Assembly (NCBI GenBank): GCA_938048695.1
Contig: CALIUO010000018.1
Coordinates: 1-64,000, forward strand
DNA: 64,000 bases
Reading direction: 5' to 3'
Source: an uncultured SAR86 cluster bacterium
Lineage (GTDB): Bacteria; Pseudomonadota; Gammaproteobacteria; Magnimaribacterales; Magnimaribacteraceae
Below the pieces are notes generated by a model. It was not told where the DNA came from, ran no database searches, and saw only the letters and a list, made by a program, of their open reading frames with translations. The translations under genes and the position numbers were made by a program. How positions within the stretch are numbered: the stretch's first letter is position 1; every line of letters starts with the position of its first letter. Positions 60,539-64,000 of this stretch are shown piece by piece.

Positions 60539-61414
60539 TTACTCTGTATCGATTGCAGGTTTTTCAATATTATCTTTTCCAATTAAGCCCAAAGTAAGAA
60601 TATTTGTCCAAGAACGCTCTTTTAGGGATTCGTTATCAGCAAGATCAAATTCAGGAAAGTTAGCTTTTAAAATATCAAAACTTGTTTTTCTTAGTTCTTC
60701 ATATTCTAAGATTTCATATGCCTCGACAAGAATAGATAATGCATAAGGTGTTTGTGGGGTATTAGGTAAGTGCTCAATAACATATTTAGCTCTACCAATC
60801 GCAGCAAGGTAAGCACCTCTTTTCATATAGAAGTCGGCCACATAAATTTCATGCTCTGCTAGCAAATTTCTTAAATAGATCATTCTTTGCTTAGCATGTG
60901 GCACATATTTACTGCTCGGGTACCTGGAAATAAAATCAGAGAGCTCATCGAAAGAAGTTTGTGCCATAACAACCTCTCTCTTCGCTAAATCAGATTGGAA
61001 ATATCTTGAGAATAAACCTGAATCATCCGTGAAAGCTGCAAGACCTTTCATATAGAAAGCATAACCTGTATGTGAGTGTCTTGGATGAAGATTGATAAAT
61101 CTCTCTGCTGCGGACTGACTGGCTTCGAATTGAGAATTCATATAGTAAGCATAGATAAGTTCTGCTTGTGCTTGTTCAGCATACCTGCCAAACGGAAACC
61201 TCGATTCTAGAGCCTCTAGACTCATTATTGCAGTTGAAAAACTTCCATTTTTTAACCTAGTTTGAGCTTGATCATATAGTTCTTTCTCTATGAGCCTTTC
61301 ATCTGGTATTTCATCATTGGAAGAACAGGATGTTAGGACTGTTAAAACAAAGAAAACAGCTAAAAGACCAAGATTTCTCTTGCTAGAACCGGAAAAATTG
61401 TGAACGATTGTCAT
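60539..61414 (-). CDS. bamD: Outer membrane assembly lipoprotein BamD
   Basis: Lipobox LTSC; LYDQAQTRLKNGSFSTAIMSLEALESRFPFGRYAEQAQAELIYAYY TPR; divergent from rluD. Confidence 0.95.
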   Translation of the reverse strand: MTIVHNFSGSSKRNLGLLAVFFVLTVLTSCSSNDEIPDERLIEKELYDQAQTRLKNGSFSTAIMSLEALESRFPFGRYAEQAQAELIYAYYMNSQFEASQSAAERFINLHPRHSHTGYAFYMKGLAAFTDDSGLFSRYFQSDLAKREVVMAQTSFDELSDFISRYPSSKYVPHAKQRMIYLRNLLAEHEIYVADFYMKRGAYLAAIGRAKYVIEHLPNTPQTPYALSILVEAYEILEYEELRKTSFDILKANFPEFDLADNESLKERSWTNILTLGLIGKDNIEKPAIDTE

Positions 61415-61486
61415 TTAAGTTAAGAATTCTACAGATCAAGTTAGTTCTTGGACAGAAAAAGGTTTGTTGGGTTCAATTTTTCTAAA

Positions 61487-62434
61487 ATGGAAAACAAAAA
61501 AAAGATATTCATTAATTATACTGCAATTGACTCTGACAAAGGCTTACGAGTTGATCAAATAGTTGCGAGGGAGTTTCCAGAATACTCAAGAGCGCATATA
61601 CAAAAATGGATCAAAGATGGAGTTTTGTTAGTTAATGGTAAAAAGGTAAAAGCGAAGCAGACGCTTAGTTTAACTGATAATGTCATCGTAGATTTTTTGG
61701 AGGATGCACAATTAGTTGATCTTCCAGAAGACATACCTCTTGAGATAGTTTTTGAAGATAAAGATTTAATCATTATTAACAAACCCGTGGGATTGGTAGT
61801 GCACCCTGGTTCAGGAAATACTACCGGCACATTGGTTAATGCATTATTGAATCATGATTCAAGTCTAGGTTTTTTACCTAGAGCTGGGATTGTGCATAGA
61901 TTAGATAAAGACACTTCAGGTCTTATGGTTATATCAAAGAATGAGAGTTCCTATTTAGATCTTGTTCAGCAATTAAAAGAACGCACTGTAAAACGAACCT
62001 ATTTAGCTTTGGTTGTAGGGGTTCCTGTTGTTAGTAAGACTATAAATGAGCCAATTGGTCGTCATTCAAAAATCAGAACCAAGCAGGCAGTATTGCAAAG
62101 AGGAAAAGAGGCAATTACAAGGTTTACCATTCTAGAAAAATATGAGGGTTACTCTTTATTGAAAGTAAATCTAGATACTGGTCGCACACATCAAATACGA
62201 GTTCACTTGTCGCATATAGGATATCCAATAGTTGGTGATCCTCTTTACGGAAATAGGAATAAGTTTTCATCTGGCACTAACGAAGAACTTAAAAGCATTA
62301 TTTCTTCTTTTAAAAGACAAGCTCTTCATGCTCAGGCGTTGGAGTTAGTTCACCCGTCATCTGGCAAGTTAATCTCTTTCAATGCTGAGATTCCCGAAGA
62401 TATGGAAACATTAATAAATCAAATGAAAGAATGA
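61487..62434 (+). CDS. rluD: 23S rRNA pseudouridine synthase RluD
   Basis: S4 domain plus GIVHRLDKDTSGLMVISKN; LDTGRTHQIRVHLSHIGYPIVGDPLYG. Start moved to ATG 61487. Confidence 0.95.
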   Translation: MENKKKIFINYTAIDSDKGLRVDQIVAREFPEYSRAHIQKWIKDGVLLVNGKKVKAKQTLSLTDNVIVDFLEDAQLVDLPEDIPLEIVFEDKDLIIINKPVGLVVHPGSGNTTGTLVNALLNHDSSLGFLPRAGIVHRLDKDTSGLMVISKNESSYLDLVQQLKERTVKRTYLALVVGVPVVSKTINEPIGRHSKIRTKQAVLQRGKEAITRFTILEKYEGYSLLKVNLDTGRTHQIRVHLSHIGYPIVGDPLYGNRNKFSSGTNEELKSIISSFKRQALHAQALELVHPSSGKLISFNAEIPEDMETLINQMKE

Positions 62435-63126
62435 AGGAGCTTAGTTTTATCAGCCCAGAATCTTCTCTTGGAGAGGATATAAACTGTTTAACTTTGACTA
62501 GCCATTACTTTTTAGAGAATCAAATAGATCCTAAGAAGGATGCCTTAATTAAAAATCTTTCCTTTTTTGAAGGAATCCCGATTCAATATATGGATCAAGT
62601 CCATGGTAATAATATTGAACTTGTCACGACACATAATTCTGAGCCCATAAAAAGTACCGATGCGATATTCACATCTAAAAAAGGTCTAGCTTTGGCAGCT
62701 CTGACAGCTGACTGTATGCCAATTGTTTTATCTAAGATGGATGGGAGTGAATTTTCTATTATTCACGCTGGATGGAAAAGTTTGTTCTCAGGCATTATTG
62801 AAAAGTCGATATCTTCATTTGCAACCGACGGTTTGGAAATATCAGCATGGATTGGTCCATCTATATCTTGTAGGAATTATGAAGTTGATAATGTTTTTTA
62901 CGACAAATTTATAACCAAAGACAAAGATTCTGAATCAAACTTCTTAAAAAAGGACTCAGCAAAATGGCTTTTTAGCTTGCAAGGAGAAGCCGAAAGAATA
63001 TTAAAAAAATATGCTATACACACACAGAAAACAATGATGTGTACTTACGAGTCAGAATTACTATATTCCTTTAGAAAAGAACAAACTCAGGACAGGTTAG
63101 TAACAATTATTTGGAGAAGTGAATGA
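62431..63126 (+). CDS. pgeF: Purine nucleoside phosphorylase/YfiH (PgeF) laccase-domain protein
   Basis: YMDQVHGNNIELV; ALTADCMPIVLSKMDGSEFSIIHAGWKSLFSGI; WIGPSISCRNYEV. Confidence 0.94.
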   Translation: MKELSFISPESSLGEDINCLTLTSHYFLENQIDPKKDALIKNLSFFEGIPIQYMDQVHGNNIELVTTHNSEPIKSTDAIFTSKKGLALAALTADCMPIVLSKMDGSEFSIIHAGWKSLFSGIIEKSISSFATDGLEISAWIGPSISCRNYEVDNVFYDKFITKDKDSESNFLKKDSAKWLFSLQGEAERILKKYAIHTQKTMMCTYESELLYSFRKEQTQDRLVTIIWRSE

Positions 63127-63992
63127 AAACCAAAGGTTTCATCGGACTAGGGGTTATGGGATTTCCAATGGCAGGACATATCTCGAAGGCGTATCCCACA
63201 CAAGTTTATAATCGGAGCTTGTCTAAAGCGAAAGATTGGGTAGATCTATATTCGGGAACTATTGCATTGAGCCCGGAAGAAATGGGTAATGCTTGTGAAG
63301 AGATATTCATGTGTATAGGAAATGATGATGATGTTAGAGAGGTTGTTTCAGGGGAAAAAGGATTATTAAAGTCGCTGAAGTCAGGAAGCATCATAGTTGA
63401 TCATACGACTACTTCTGCGAAGCTATCCAGAGAGATGAGTGATTTTTGTTCAGAGAGGGGTGTTCATTATATAGATGCTCCTGTATCAGGCGGTCAAGCT
63501 GGTGCAGATAATGGTTCTCTGACAATTATGGCAGGAGGTAAGGAAGATCCTTTCAATATCGCTTGTGAAACTATGAGTTGCTATTCTAAATTTTATAAGC
63601 TGATGGGCCCATCGGGATCTGGACAACTGACGAAAATGGTCAATCAGATATGCATAGCTGGATTAGTGCAGGGGTTAGCTGAAGGAATTAACTTTTCTCA
63701 AAAAGCAGGATTAGATGTGAGCAATGTTATCGAGGTTATTTCGAAAGGAGCGGCACAATCTTGGCAAATGGAAAACCGCTGGGAAACCATGACCCAAGAT
63801 CAATATGACCATGGTTTTGCTGTTGATCACATGAGAAAGGATCTCAAGATCGCAATAGAAGAAGCACATAAACAAGGCGCTATTGTAGAAATAACAGAAC
63901 TAATAGATGGTTACTATGGAGATATACAAGACATGGGTGGCAATAGATGGGATACCTCGAGCCTATTGAAAAGACTTCAAGATAATGACTAA
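63123..63992 (+). CDS. NAD(P)-dependent beta-hydroxyacid dehydrogenase
   Basis: KGFIGLGVMGFPMAGHI; YIDAPVSGGQAGADNGSLTIMAGG; GSGQLTKMVNQI. Confidence 0.93.
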   Translation: MKTKGFIGLGVMGFPMAGHISKAYPTQVYNRSLSKAKDWVDLYSGTIALSPEEMGNACEEIFMCIGNDDDVREVVSGEKGLLKSLKSGSIIVDHTTTSAKLSREMSDFCSERGVHYIDAPVSGGQAGADNGSLTIMAGGKEDPFNIACETMSCYSKFYKLMGPSGSGQLTKMVNQICIAGLVQGLAEGINFSQKAGLDVSNVIEVISKGAAQSWQMENRWETMTQDQYDHGFAVDHMRKDLKIAIEEAHKQGAIVEITELIDGYYGDIQDMGGNRWDTSSLLKRLQDND

Positions 63993-64000
63993 TTTTCCAA

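Noticed and set aside
1-64000. CRISPR array, prophage, transposon, toxin-antitoxin or defence island
   Set aside because: No regularly spaced repeats, integrase, transposase, phage structural gene or recognised defence gene seen; the region looks like conserved core plus metabolic genes.
1-64000. tRNA, rRNA, tmRNA, 6S or RNase P RNA genes
   Set aside because: Nearly all sequence is coding and the few gaps (largest about 190 bp) do not show tRNA-like or other recognised RNA signatures, except the TPP riboswitch.

Overview
The window is a compact, AT-rich bacterial chromosome segment. Gene content (parEC, holA-lptE-leuS, rodA-mrdA-mltB-dacA, rluD-pgeF, bamD) indicates a gammaproteobacterium. 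The small genome style, TonB receptor, P450, carotenoid oxygenase and acyl-CoA metabolism suggest a SAR86-like marine oligotroph, but that placement is inference. I see about 55 protein genes, no rRNA or tRNA, no CRISPR array, and no transposase or phage gene. Main observations: (1) a TPP riboswitch whose P1 helix includes the start codon of a TonB receptor, followed by an overlapping PnuC/PnuT-type transporter; (2) an OxyR-type regulator divergent from a rubrerythrin / Fe-S protein / DUF3501 operon, with a perfect OxyR half-site, a Fur-like box and an intra-operon hairpin; (3) a tightly coupled P450 / unknown / APH-type kinase / small-protein cassette that resembles the LvaAB hydroxyacid kinase logic; (4) no intergenic space at convergent gene ends, with five of ten pairs sharing a 4-nt YTAR double stop; (5) a stand-alone DsbD alpha domain overlapping a PCuAC-like gene head-to-head; (6) a tandem pair of CBM9-like/beta-barrel outer-membrane proteins; (7) a lipoprotein gene with an in-frame stop inside its signal peptide, a possible ATC-initiated nadD, and an unlisted 39-aa membrane ORF. 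All assignments come from reading the sequence, without database searches.
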